Part shown: positions 32,454 to 39,837 of the stretch, piece after piece
Layout of the letters: each line of letters begins with the position of its first letter
How positions within the stretch are numbered: position 1 is the first letter of the stretch
Virus record (IMG/VR): IMGVR_UViG_3300021371_000016
Coordinates: 1-57,337 of that record
Length of the DNA: 57,337 nt
Strand: one strand, 5' to 3'
Source: a virus
Notes under the pieces: generated by a model
Seen by the model: only the letters and a program-made list of their open reading frames with translations
Told to the model about the DNA's origin: nothing
The model's database searches: none
Position numbers and translations under genes: made by a program

Positions 32454-32783
32454 TTATACTGATTTGACAGTCAGTTCTTGATTGTATACTATGTCTATGT
32501 AATTCTTTGGATTTTCATTAAACCACTTTAGAGTTTCAAAGAAATAATTGCTATCCATATGGTTACCACTCATTTCATCTCTCTCTAATAAGTCTCCATC
32601 TTTAATGATATACGTCAACAATCTAATTCCACAAGGATGCTTTATAAAAAGCTCATCATACGGATATTCTAATGTTGGTAAAACATGTAACTCATAGCTT
32701 GGATCAGCTATACTCTTAAAAATAGTTGGTTGATCTAATTTCATATCAAACAAATACATTGCATCTTCAAATAAATTTCTCAT
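32454..32783 (-). CDS. Hypothetical protein, 109 aa
   Basis: I choose the internal start at 32783 (MRNLFEDAMYLFDMKLDQPT). A longer frame would run into the tRNA-like element at 32807-32881. The leader is AAAACCAAACATC. The protein has an Asp/Glu-rich C-terminus and several Pro/Tyr strands, no transmembrane span. Not recognised. It lies directly 3' of the tRNA-like element, 23 bases away. Confidence 0.55.
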   Translation of the reverse strand: MRNLFEDAMYLFDMKLDQPTIFKSIADPSYELHVLPTLEYPYDELFIKHPCGIRLLTYIIKDGDLLERDEMSGNHMDSNYFFETLKWFNENPKNYIDIVYNQELTVKSV

Positions 32784-32806
32784 GATGTTTGGTTTTGGAG
32801 TGAATA

Positions 32807-32881
32807 TGGTGGCAGTAATAGGATTCGAACCTATACATTCCAGGGCCATCATAAGAGCTATCATTCCTATGTGGTACTGCC
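32807..32881 (-). tRNA. tRNA-like element with no readable anticodon arm
   Basis: On the minus strand the 75 bases have a perfect seven-pair acceptor stem (GGCAGTA with TACTGCC), a discriminator A followed by an encoded CCA, and a perfect T arm (ATAGG, TTCGAAT loop, CCTAT). The 40 bases between are the right number for a D arm, anticodon arm and variable loop, but I could not form a standard D stem or a five-pair anticodon stem with U33. It may be a decayed tRNA or a tRNA mimic that attracts RNase P or CCA processing. The amino acid is not assigned. Confidence 0.5.
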
Positions 32882-32919
32882 ATATAAATTAAAAGGCTGA
32901 GTGATTGACCTTTTATATG
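32881..32919. other. Bulged hairpin at the tRNA-like 5' end
   Basis: CATAT (32881-32885) and AAAAGG (32891-32896), split by a five-base bulge, pair with the contiguous CCTTTTATATG (32909-32919). On the minus strand it precedes the tRNA-like acceptor stem directly. It shares the one-sided bulge design of other hairpins in this block. Confidence 0.45.
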
Positions 32920-32959
32920 CAGATTGATAAGTGTTTCCACTATTATCACACACAACTAT

Positions 32960-34324
32960 TTCTAATTGTACTACACATGTTCACGGTTTGATATGTCCGC
33001 GCATAACTACTGTTGTGGATATAAATTCACGTTCATACCAACTTCCCTGCGACAGGATTAACAGGCTGCGACCTGCTAGTTAGATATTAATAGCTTCATT
33101 CACGATCTAGCTTGCGGCTATCACATGTCCCCATATTACAGAGGAATAAGAACATTGTTATACCAATGGGATCGTTAGGTCACCCACCAATAATACACAA
33201 CAGTCTCCAAACTAATTTTGCTTATAAATCTTTCTTGTTTAAGTTATATATAGCACAGGTAATAACGGAAGACGCTCGGAGTTATCATAACCATGGTTCC
33301 TTTTGAGAACTTTAGATTACAACTCCCGTCTGCTTTTGCTTGTCAAGGCTACTCGCTAACATCATACTTACACACAGGATTTCTCCTAGCACATAGTGTA
33401 TTCAGTCTAATAACAGCTTCAAGTGCGACAACACTATACTACCATTATCCAATACAATTCTTATTGACTTTTCAGTCTCAAGAGCAATGCCTGTCATGCT
33501 CTCTGTATTACTCACAAACCCGTGGGATTTATTGCTGCCGTAATACAGATATTATATTGCCATTCTATAAAATGCATAGCGAACTATACATCACAGGAAG
33601 GTTAACTACAAGCCCTTCCCATTTTATCCCATTACTGGTTTATCTTAACGTCATGATGGCTGACGAACATTTCTTTAGACACTAATGCTACCTCAAGGAT
33701 AGACATAAGTCACGGTAATGTTAAACGTTCCAAGGATTCTCACCTTAGTTCTAGTATGCTTTTCAGGTCTCACTTAACTAGAATAAAGACACGGGAAGGC
33801 AGTTAGCCTTCTTCTGTTTTGCTACGTATGTAGTGTGGTGGGTCACGATCCCACAAAAAGTTTGGTTTTCATATACTGCATGTTAAAATATCTAACTTAC
33901 TATTAAGGTTTATATTTTCTATAGGTAAGCAGTTGCCCCATTAATTATAATTCATCCAGACTACACTCCTACCCCCATAAATGAGACAACCTCCTATTTC
34001 TAGTGATTGCTTGTAGTTCGAACGTGTTTTTGGCCTGTCCAGATATACGTTGATGGGTTTACCATTCCCTTTCCTTCATCCTCATTGCAGGACTAGCCTT
34101 GGCAAGGCACTTCGTTGTTAATTAATAACAATTGCATTAAGACACGAATGTCAACGATGCTACCTGGCAGTCATTTGATAAATCAAATAGTTGTACCTGC
34201 GTTACAGAGAGGCGTTTTAAAGCAGATTTTCCAGTCATGCTGGCTCCTCGTTGCAATTGTTAATTGGATAAGCACAGAAGGGATGAGGTGATCAAATCTC
34301 AAGGCTTCTGCGCCCGTTCTTTTG
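32960..34324 (-). ncRNA. Candidate large structured RNA, block B
   Basis: About 1.36 kb without a convincing gene on either strand, with noticeably higher GC than the flanking genes (29 of 60 bases at 33481-33540, against 11 of 60 at 29401-29460). Many short perfect stems occur: 33502-33511 with 33540-33549 (10 pairs), 33393-33399 with 33431-33437, 33749-33755 with 33777-33783, 33795-33800 with 33806-33811, 34115-34120 with 34126-34131 and 34173-34179 with 34182-34188. It lies next to a tRNA-like element, the usual setting of GOLLD/ROOL giant phage RNAs. The strand is inferred from the neighbours. Group I intron or gene remnants are alternatives. Confidence 0.4.
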
Positions 34325-34618
34325 TTAATCATATGGATGCATATCACTGTCATCAAACATATCATTAATCATATCTTCTTGGAAGTTATTTCCAATGTCA
34401 TATTTAACTAACTCAGGTTTAAATTCTGAGTTGTTAGGAGCATAAAATTTCTGTGACCATATTCTAAATTCCAATTTGATATCAGGGAAAGGATAGTTAT
34501 GGTTAGACTCTTCTATACACCGAGTTCTGATATGATCAGCAAATGCTAACATATCTTTTAACGAATATTCTTTATTCATAAGCGTTAGTTTAGTGTGGTT
34601 AAAAAAGTGAGCATCCAT
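34325..34618 (-). CDS. Hypothetical protein, 97 aa
   Basis: The internal start (MNKEYSLKDMLAFADHIRTR) at 34579 may be the true one, since the first 13 residues are less protein-like. The rest is charged and helical, ending in an acidic DMFDDSDMHPYD. I have seen similar EYS/EDMxAFAxH proteins in Bacteroidota phages, without known function. It sits alone between hairpin-dense blocks. Confidence 0.5.
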   Translation of the reverse strand: MDAHFFNHTKLTLMNKEYSLKDMLAFADHIRTRCIEESNHNYPFPDIKLEFRIWSQKFYAPNNSEFKPELVKYDIGNNFQEDMINDMFDDSDMHPYD

Positions 34619-34624
34619 CTCTGA

Positions 34625-34654
34625 GGAAGCTTGTGCTAATTGGCACTTGCTTCC
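34625..34654. other. Symmetric hairpin between two genes
   Basis: GGAAGC (34625-34630) and GTGC (34633-34636), separated by TT, pair with GCAC (34643-34646) and GCTTCC (34649-34654), also separated by TT, with a six-base loop. This near-perfect palindrome is unlikely by chance in an AT-rich gap. Confidence 0.5.
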
Positions 34655-34698
34655 CCATTACGGTCAACTCACTCATTGGAATATGGTTATTCCCTTGG

Positions 34699-35043
34699 TT
34701 AGATACAATCATGCCAAGGGCTGTGGTGCGTTATCTGCCCTGTACCAGGACGATGTCTTTCAATAGAACAATCACTATTGAAATTGTAAGTGTTCAGGTT
34801 GAACCTTTTGTGAAGAAAGTTAGAAACCTTACGAGAAGGGTAGAACATATCTTTTAATGCAGAGTAACCTCTACGGTGCAACTGAATTCTCAAAAACAAC
34901 TTACAGAAAGCTTTTTGAGTAGTAATCCACTCATGTGAATTATAAGTAGAGACAATATAACTTCTCTTGAATCTTCTAAGAAGATCTTTCTTTGGCTTTA
35001 GGTCTCCTCCAAAGAGAGCTTTTATTTCATCATAATCTTCCAT
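34699..35043 (-). CDS. Hypothetical basic protein, 114 aa
   Basis: Starts MEDYDEIKALFGGDLKPKKD and becomes strongly basic (RRFKRSYIVSTYNSHEW, then FLRIQLHRRGYSALKDMF). Likely nucleic acid binding. The N-terminal two thirds look well formed; the His/Pro-rich end is less convincing. It lies between blocks A and B of hairpin-dense DNA. Not recognised. Confidence 0.5.
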   Translation of the reverse strand: MEDYDEIKALFGGDLKPKKDLLRRFKRSYIVSTYNSHEWITTQKAFCKLFLRIQLHRRGYSALKDMFYPSRKVSNFLHKRFNLNTYNFNSDCSIERHRPGTGQITHHSPWHDCI

Positions 35044-35073
35044 AGTAAGTGGTTTAAGGTTAATTAATGGTGT

Positions 35074-35128
35074 CCAAGAGTCAGTTTAGCTAGATTCTCC
35101 CAGCATAGGACTGTCCCCTAACTCTTGG
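35074..35128. other. Stem-closed small structured element
   Basis: CCAAGAGT (35074-35081) pairs perfectly with ACTCTTGG (35121-35128), enclosing 39 bases with further weak hairpins (for example a GCTGG/CTAGC-like stem with wobble pairs). On the plus strand a T-rich stretch follows. It may be part of the structured region or a small RNA. Confidence 0.35.
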
Positions 35129-35196
35129 CAATTTTGTCTTTAGATTTTTTCTATTCCCAGGTACTAAGACATTTAACCTATAGGTAAGTACTCTTC

Positions 35197-35319
35197 TTAG
35201 ATAGATAATACTACATGTAAGCCATAAGCAAACATAGTAGAGACTCCCATCATAAGAATTGCAATTGATAAGTGTGCAATGTTCTTCATTGTTGTGGTAT
35301 TAGAGTGGATTGTAGCCAT
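35197..35319 (-). CDS. Small membrane protein, 40 aa
   Basis: Start ATG 35317-35319, stop 35197-35199. The sequence starts MATIHSNTTTMKNIAHLSIA and continues as a single hydrophobic span (ILMMGVSTMFAYGLHVV). Too short for certainty, but the span is clear. It may be an independent early gene. Confidence 0.4.
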   Translation of the reverse strand: MATIHSNTTTMKNIAHLSIAILMMGVSTMFAYGLHVVLSI

Positions 35320-35379
35320 ATATATAATTAGACAGCAACAATTGATTATGATTCATACTACCCATGAATCTAGGGTTTA

Positions 35380-35890
35380 TTTGGGTCACCCATAAAACAA
35401 TAAACGCACGTACAAATAGTTAGTAGCGGTCTAGTATTTTAAAAGTTTAAGGGCTTAAGTGCTAAAGTAAGCACCAATATGGGTATTTATCCGCTCTTAT
35501 GAACGGATAACCCAATAGTTGAGAACTTTAGGCGTTCTCATTGCGAACCCATTCCAATGGAGTTACACAGCCGTTAGATCCTATATACATAGTTCTTGTG
35601 GTATTAAGTTAGAAACTATAATCCGTACTGCAACGTATAAGCGCTATCACCTGCTTATAGGTTGCAATGAGTGGATTTAATGATTAGCATGTGTTGACGG
35701 TATCTTTCTCTACCAGATGTTTAACGTCACTCTCTGAACCCTGTCAATATAGTTTACAACTACATGCTATTAGTCAGTAATGTGGTGCACTACACCGCTA
35801 TTTTACGTGGGCTCCTCGTCCCCGTAACTATAGTCAGTGTAGTGTAGCAAAGTCCAATACTTCCGCCTACTTCCTTCAGCGCAGTATTGG
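35380..35890 (-). ncRNA. Candidate large structured RNA, block A
   Basis: About 0.5 kb without a gene, packed with strong stems: TGGGT plus TATCCG (35480-35493, three-base bulge) with 35504-35514; TGAGAAC/GTTCTCA (35520-35526, 35534-35540); GCAAC and TATAAGC (35630-35642) with 35653-35665, 12 pairs and one mismatch; CACTACAC/GTGTAGTG (35788-35795, 35837-35844) enclosing TTACG-GGG/CCC-CGTAA (35803-35827); CCAATACT/AGTATTGG (35854-35861, 35883-35890). The line 35821-35880 has 28 G/C of 60. The density of long perfect stems is strong evidence of RNA structure. The strand is inferred from the neighbours; GOLLD/ROOL-type RNA is a hypothesis. Confidence 0.5.
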
Positions 35891-35907
35891 TTGGCCTCTA
35901 AGCCTGA

Positions 35908-36180
35908 TTACAACACTAGCTCACCGAGCACGTTGTTATCAGATGGCTTAGAAACAAGTAAAAACGTTTCACCGTTTTCGCTTGTGACCTCTGAGACTGT
36001 AAGCTCCAGAGATAAGGCCTCAACCTTATCACTGATAGCGCCAGTCACGGACGTGCCTGGGACAGCAAAGAAGCGTTTACCGGTCTTTGGGGAACGGATG
36101 ATTTGCATCTTTGATGCGCCCTGATCACGTAAGAAGTCGGCAATTGGCATTGTGGTTCCCCACGTCAATTTCCTTTCCAT
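35908..36180 (-). CDS. First early gene, GC-rich, conserved phage protein
   Basis: 90 residues. MERKLTWGTTMPIADFLRDQ is followed by MQIIRSPKTGKRFFAVPGTS and a beta-like remainder, ending KPSDNNVLGELVL. Its codon use is much more GC-rich than other early genes, as in highly expressed or recently acquired genes. It is the first gene of the minus-strand block and starts near the divergent control region, so it is probably the first early transcript. I recall similar short proteins in Bacteroidota phages but know no function. Confidence 0.6.
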   Translation of the reverse strand: MERKLTWGTTMPIADFLRDQGASKMQIIRSPKTGKRFFAVPGTSVTGAISDKVEALSLELTVSEVTSENGETFLLVSKPSDNNVLGELVL

Positions 36181-36376
36181 ATGAGTCTTGCGAATTAGTT
36201 ATTGAGTTATTTAACGGGGATCCCCCCAACTCAAAAATTAGGCGGGGAGCAGAATGCTAGGACCCTATGCACATGCAACACACACATTTTTTAAATTAGG
36301 GAGGGGGTATATTTTTGAAAGGAAACGTTGGGGGGCTGGACAGAAATACGTATATTACTATATAAAGAAGATACTC
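36181..36376. promoter_or_regulatory. Divergent control region with G-tracts; possible origin
   Basis: This 196-base gap separates the two divergent transcription blocks. It contains TTGAGTT (36202-36208) and AACTCAA (36228-36234) enclosing GGGGATCCCC (36216-36225), and G-runs on the plus strand (36244-36247, 36299-36301, 36303-36307, 36330-36335) in otherwise AT-rich DNA. Early and late promoters are expected here. An origin or packaging site is possible from the strand asymmetry but not shown. Confidence 0.45.
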
Positions 36377-36694
36377 ATGGAAGAAAGAGAAGAACCAGAA
36401 GATTACATTGAAGGTCTATCTGATGCGGAGAGAATGGCTTTAGAACGTAGACTGCTTAAGACTGCATATGATAATTCATTTGAGGTTTTGATGAAGAACA
36501 TAACATTTGAGGAACTATTGGAAGATGGGGGTGGTTCTGCATTTAGTACTCTACTTGCATATGACCCGCAAAGAGGAATTAGGAAAGATGAATTAAAATC
36601 AATTATTGATTATTACGTGAGCCTGGATGAGTCTGAGTATTATCTAAGGTGTGCAAGATTACAAAAGTTAATGGAAGAAAAATATCCAGAATAA
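36377..36694 (+). CDS. Hypothetical protein, 105 aa
   Basis: I set the start at ATG 36377 (MEEREEPEDYIEGLSDAERM). An upstream in-frame ATG at 36254 would add an untypical basic/Tyr-rich leader from the control region. The protein is acidic and helical. The stop codon TAA overlaps the next ATG (TAATG). Function unknown; it opens the late strand. Confidence 0.6.
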   Translation: MEEREEPEDYIEGLSDAERMALERRLLKTAYDNSFEVLMKNITFEELLEDGGGSAFSTLLAYDPQRGIRKDELKSIIDYYVSLDESEYYLRCARLQKLMEEKYPE

Positions 36695-37554
36695 TGAGAT
36701 GGTTAATTGTATTATTTTTAATTTCGTTTTTAAGTTATGGACAAGTTGATGACTCCTTTGATAGTTTTGATGGTATTGGTGAGTGGACTAGTCCCGGAGG
36801 TAATACTGGTTCCCATGCTGGTGATCTTTGCTTTAATATTACAGGAAACTATTTGGCGGGTGAGTTCTATGTATTCCAAAGTCCAATGTATGATTTCAGC
36901 ACATGGTCTACAGTTGAGTTACTCTGGAGCCAAGAGAGTGATGTCCGTAATGGTGATGTTTTTGGATTGTATTTTTATGACAACGGTTGGTTTTTCTATG
37001 ACATATCTAATCTTAATGGGTTTTATGGAGTTACTTTACCCACTACAACGATTGCTCTTGCGTTTGTTTTAAATACAACCGGGGGATCTGGTAATATAAA
37101 CGGTAAGTACTCCCATGTAGAATTCCTAAGCATATATGATCCCACACCTTTACCAGTAGAACAGTTAGACTTTACAGCAAAGTTATTAGATGACGGTGTT
37201 CAGTTAGATTGGTCTACAGCATCTGAGTATAATAGTAACTACTTTAGTTTATTTAGATCTATTGATGGAGAAAGCTGGGATTTAATTGATGAGATACCTG
37301 CAGCAGGATTTTCTACAAGCTTGCAAGAGTATCAATACATAGATTATTCTGTAATATATAATCATGTGTATTATAGGTTGAAACAAACTGACATAGATGG
37401 GTACATGCAATCGTGGTATCCTATATCTATTTATCGCAAAAGAGGAATAGATTCAAAATCGTACAACATACTGGGACAGGAAGTAGATAAATACTACAAG
37501 GGTTTAATTATAAACAAATCCGAAAATGGTACTACAAAAATAATTAGACCTTAA
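36694..37554 (+). CDS. Secreted protein with FN3-like and T9SS-tail-like regions
   Basis: 286 residues from ATG 36694; the preferred start gives MRWLIVLFLISFLSYGQ, a clear signal peptide. The N-terminal half is beta-rich. Residues about 180-255 (WSTASEYNSNYFSLFRS, then YYRLKQTDIDGY) match a common Flavobacteriia extracellular beta domain. The C-terminus (YNILGQEVDKYYKGLIINKS, then a short Lys-containing end) resembles type IX secretion sorting tails. The phage could place this protein on the host surface, for example for exclusion or receptor masking. The role is inferred; the host-like domain order is visible. Confidence 0.62.
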   Translation: MRWLIVLFLISFLSYGQVDDSFDSFDGIGEWTSPGGNTGSHAGDLCFNITGNYLAGEFYVFQSPMYDFSTWSTVELLWSQESDVRNGDVFGLYFYDNGWFFYDISNLNGFYGVTLPTTTIALAFVLNTTGGSGNINGKYSHVEFLSIYDPTPLPVEQLDFTAKLLDDGVQLDWSTASEYNSNYFSLFRSIDGESWDLIDEIPAAGFSTSLQEYQYIDYSVIYNHVYYRLKQTDIDGYMQSWYPISIYRKRGIDSKSYNILGQEVDKYYKGLIINKSENGTTKIIRP

Positions 37555-37579
37555 ACTTCTATTAGTTAAACTTTTTTTA

Positions 37580-37587
37580 TATATTTG
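37580..37587 (+). promoter_or_regulatory. Bacteroidota-type -7 box
   Basis: TATATTTG, matching TAnnTTTG, sits 23 bases before ATG 37611. It is the same octamer as at 20604-20611. A clear -33 TTTG is not visible. It probably starts transcription of the late gene group beginning with the 96-residue protein. Confidence 0.4.
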
Positions 37588-37610
37588 GTTTAAATTTAAA
37601 AACCAATATT

Positions 37611-37901
37611 ATGGCGGAAGATGCGCAAAAAACACTAACTACAGAAGAAGCTGCTAAACGAAGAGCGGATATTACAAAGTTCTACAAAGCTCAAATACCT
37701 CATTTAAAGGTTCAAGCACAATATGAGGAACTAATGACTCAGATTGAAGAATCTAGAGCTAAAAGATTACAAGCTCAGGCATTTTTAGCAAATGCTTATG
37801 AGACCATGGAATCAGAAGAACCGGAGCCAGAAAAAGAGGAAACCATTGAAAAAGATTTTAATAAAAGTGCAGAATCTGCCAAAAAATTAAAAAGAATGTA
37901 A
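37611..37901 (+). CDS. Helical conserved phage protein, 96 aa
   Basis: Starts MAEDAQKTLTTEEAAKRRAD and is helical throughout, with an acidic Glu/Pro-rich centre and a C-terminal Lys cluster. Segments KFYKAQIPHLKVQAQYEELM match a short protein I associate with crAss-like phages, usually just before the endolysin. Structural or assembly role is possible. Overlaps the endolysin start by one base. Confidence 0.55.
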   Translation: MAEDAQKTLTTEEAAKRRADITKFYKAQIPHLKVQAQYEELMTQIEESRAKRLQAQAFLANAYETMESEEPEPEKEETIEKDFNKSAESAKKLKRM

Positions 37902-38824
37902 TGAATAAACTTTTAAAAAAAGGTGATTCTGGATTTGATGTTATAAAGTTGCAAAATAAATTAAACATTGTTCCTGATGGTAAGTTTGGACCCCAGACAG
38001 AAAAGGCTGTCATGAAACTTCAGCTTTCAAAAAATTTACACGTTGATGGAATTGTTGGATCTAAAACATGGGCTGCATTATTATTGACTAAATATGTTAA
38101 AGAAGATATTGATGAAGATACAGATGTAGAGGGTCAGTATTTTAAGACTAATTATAATCAAACTATACACAAATATTATTTAAGTTCTAAAGAGTATCTT
38201 AATAAATTTGGAAAGAATGAGTATATGTTTTTACATCATACAGCGGGAGGGTGTAATCCTTATGCATGTATAGATCATTGGGGTAGAGATAATCGGGGAC
38301 GCGTAGCTACTGAATTTGTTCTAGGGGGTCAAAACTATAGAACAGGTGATGATGAGTATGATGGGATTATGGTACAAGCTTTTCCAGAAGATGGATATGG
38401 TTGGCATTTAGGTAAAACCGGATCTGGATATATGAATAGGCACTCTATTGGGCTAGAGATATGTTCTATAGGTTATTTAGATGATGAGCATAAAAGTTAC
38501 GTTAATAAAAAAGCGCATCCTGATCAAGTTATTGAATTGGGAAAAGCTTTTAGACGTAGAAAATTTTGGCACAAGTACTCGTCTAGTCAAGTTGAAGAAA
38601 CTGAAATGCTTCTTAAATACATACAGGAAAGAGATGGGATAGACATGAGAATAGGACTACAACAACTTATAAAGAAGCATGGTCCAGTAAAAGCATTTGA
38701 ATTTCAAGAGGATGCTTATTATGGAAAAATAAAAGGTTTACTATCTCATACGAATGTTAGAAAAGGTAAGATGGATATTTATCCAGATCCTGATATGATT
38801 GATATGATATTAAGTTTAAAGTAA
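37901..38824 (+). CDS. Endolysin: peptidoglycan-binding domain plus amidase_2
   Basis: 307 residues. The N-terminal domain (1-62) has the PG_binding_1 pattern LKKGDSGFDVIKLQNKL, then DGKFGPQTEKAVMKLQ and VDGIVGSKTWAAL. The catalytic domain has YMFLHHTAGG (108-117, first zinc ligand region), YGWHLGKTGSGYMNRHSIGL, typical of N-acetylmuramoyl-L-alanine amidase_2. It cleaves the bond between muramic acid and the peptide stem. The C-terminal tail is charged. It is the main lysis enzyme, working with the holin at 407-838. Confidence 0.88.
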   Translation: MNKLLKKGDSGFDVIKLQNKLNIVPDGKFGPQTEKAVMKLQLSKNLHVDGIVGSKTWAALLLTKYVKEDIDEDTDVEGQYFKTNYNQTIHKYYLSSKEYLNKFGKNEYMFLHHTAGGCNPYACIDHWGRDNRGRVATEFVLGGQNYRTGDDEYDGIMVQAFPEDGYGWHLGKTGSGYMNRHSIGLEICSIGYLDDEHKSYVNKKAHPDQVIELGKAFRRRKFWHKYSSSQVEETEMLLKYIQERDGIDMRIGLQQLIKKHGPVKAFEFQEDAYYGKIKGLLSHTNVRKGKMDIYPDPDMIDMILSLK

Positions 38825-39180
38825 TGATTGTAAATAAAGTTGAAAAAAAAGTAAGGACTACTACTAAAGAAGTTATAAGATATCAAATATTAACGCACTG
38901 TTTTTTTAGTAATATACAAATAAGCAATGCAGATTTAAATTGTTTATCAGAACTTGCTTTATTAGGTGAACATGAGCTTACGGATTTTTGTAAAATTGCT
39001 GTAACAAATAATATATTTAAAAGTCCACAATCAGCTAGAAATGCTATAACAAAAGCTGAAAAGAAAGGTCTTGTAAATAAAAATGGTACAAATAAAAAAA
39101 CTGTAAGTATATCTAAAGATATCAAACTTCAAACTGAAGGGGCGGTATATTTAGACTATAAGGTATTAGGTGTAGAATGA
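38824..39180 (+). CDS. Conserved phage HTH-like protein, 118 aa
   Basis: Starts MIVNKVEKKVRTTTKEVIRY and contains SNADLNCLSELALLGEHEL, AVTNNIFKSPQSARNAITKA and EKKGLVNKNG, a winged-helix-like order of helices. I associate this family with crAss-like phages, where it lies directly upstream of the HU/IHF-like gene as here. A DNA-binding role is inferred. It overlaps the next gene by four bases. Confidence 0.5.
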   Translation: MIVNKVEKKVRTTTKEVIRYQILTHCFFSNIQISNADLNCLSELALLGEHELTDFCKIAVTNNIFKSPQSARNAITKAEKKGLVNKNGTNKKTVSISKDIKLQTEGAVYLDYKVLGVE

Positions 39181-39536
39181 ATCCAAAACAACATAAAAAT
39201 TTTAGAAAGGGGATTGCAGAAAAAGTTGAAGTTCATGAATCTGTTGTTGATGATTTTATAGACTTCTATTATGATAAAGTTAGACAGGCGCTATCATCAC
39301 TAGAAAGTAATAGAATATTTATTGATGGTCTTGGGACATTTGCACTACGTAAAGTCAGAGTGGAGAAAGCAATAAAAAAGAATAAAAGTTATCTAGGTAA
39401 TCTAGAAAAGACTACATATAAAGGGTATGATAAAACAATAATTACGCAAAATAAAATCAAAGAACTAGAAAGCGCATTATCTAAAATAGAGAAATCAATC
39501 ATAGATAGAAAAAATTTTAAAAATGAAAAAAAGTAA
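39177..39536 (+). CDS. HU/IHF-like DNA-binding protein
   Basis: 119 residues. The N-terminal part (RKGIAEKVEVHESVVDDFID, then YYDKVRQALSSLESNRIFID) fits the helical start of HU/IHF, and GLGTFALRKVRVEKAIKK is the GxF/beta-arm signature. A C-terminal helical extension is longer than in bacterial HU (about 90 residues). It probably bends phage DNA during replication or packaging. It is a typical member of the crAss-like late gene set. Confidence 0.65.
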   Translation: MNPKQHKNFRKGIAEKVEVHESVVDDFIDFYYDKVRQALSSLESNRIFIDGLGTFALRKVRVEKAIKKNKSYLGNLEKTTYKGYDKTIITQNKIKELESALSKIEKSIIDRKNFKNEKK

Positions 39537-39837
39537 AAGCATATTTAGGACGGGTCTAGAAATACTTGAAGGCATAAAGAACAATATATTTAAAAAAGAA
39601 CATATAGAAGAAGAAGCCGCATTAAGATGGAAGGAATGTTCTAAATGTGAATACTTAGATGTAGAAGGAAATGACTGTGCTATTCCAGGTACTCAACCTT
39701 GTTGTGGTAATTGCGGGTGTTCTTTAGGATTAAAATTAAGATCATTATCTACTGAATGTCCTATTGGAAAATGGGATGCGGTTATGAGTGAAAAAGAAGA
39801 AGATGCTTTAAATAATAAACTAGAAAAAGAAAATTAA
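39523..39837 (+). CDS. Cys-rich zinc-binding phage protein
   Basis: 104 residues with CSKCEYLDVEGNDC and CCGNCGCSL, giving four Cys pairs around a metal-binding core, and a charged helical start and end. Similar Cys-rich proteins occur beside the HU/IHF gene of Bacteroidota phages, function unknown. It overlaps the HU/IHF gene by 14 bases. Confidence 0.55.
   Translation: MKKSKSIFRTGLEILEGIKNNIFKKEHIEEEAALRWKECSKCEYLDVEGNDCAIPGTQPCCGNCGCSLGLKLRSLSTECPIGKWDAVMSEKEEDALNNKLEKEN

Noticed and set aside
32767-32955. A 62-codon minus-strand frame through the tRNA-like element
   Set aside because: It overlaps the acceptor stem and T arm and looks like translation of tRNA sequence, so it is not a protein gene.
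33040-33110. Possible rRNA fragment or conserved ribosomal-like motif
   Set aside because: A short stretch resembles a piece of LSU rRNA (GATTAACAGGCTG) but the surrounding conserved blocks are missing, so chance is likelier.
33112-33685. Two overlapping plus-strand frames of 64 and 130 codons
   Set aside because: They lie inside the hairpin-dense block, have no start context or family likeness, and run against the surrounding genes. I treat them as chance frames in non-coding RNA sequence.
33837-33853. A second tRNA T-arm-like hairpin
   Set aside because: The stem is right but the loop lacks the TTCGA pattern and no acceptor stem pairs around it.
34183-34365. A 60-codon minus-strand frame
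   Set aside because: It lies between hairpins of block B and overlaps the end of the 97-residue gene; no protein-like pattern.
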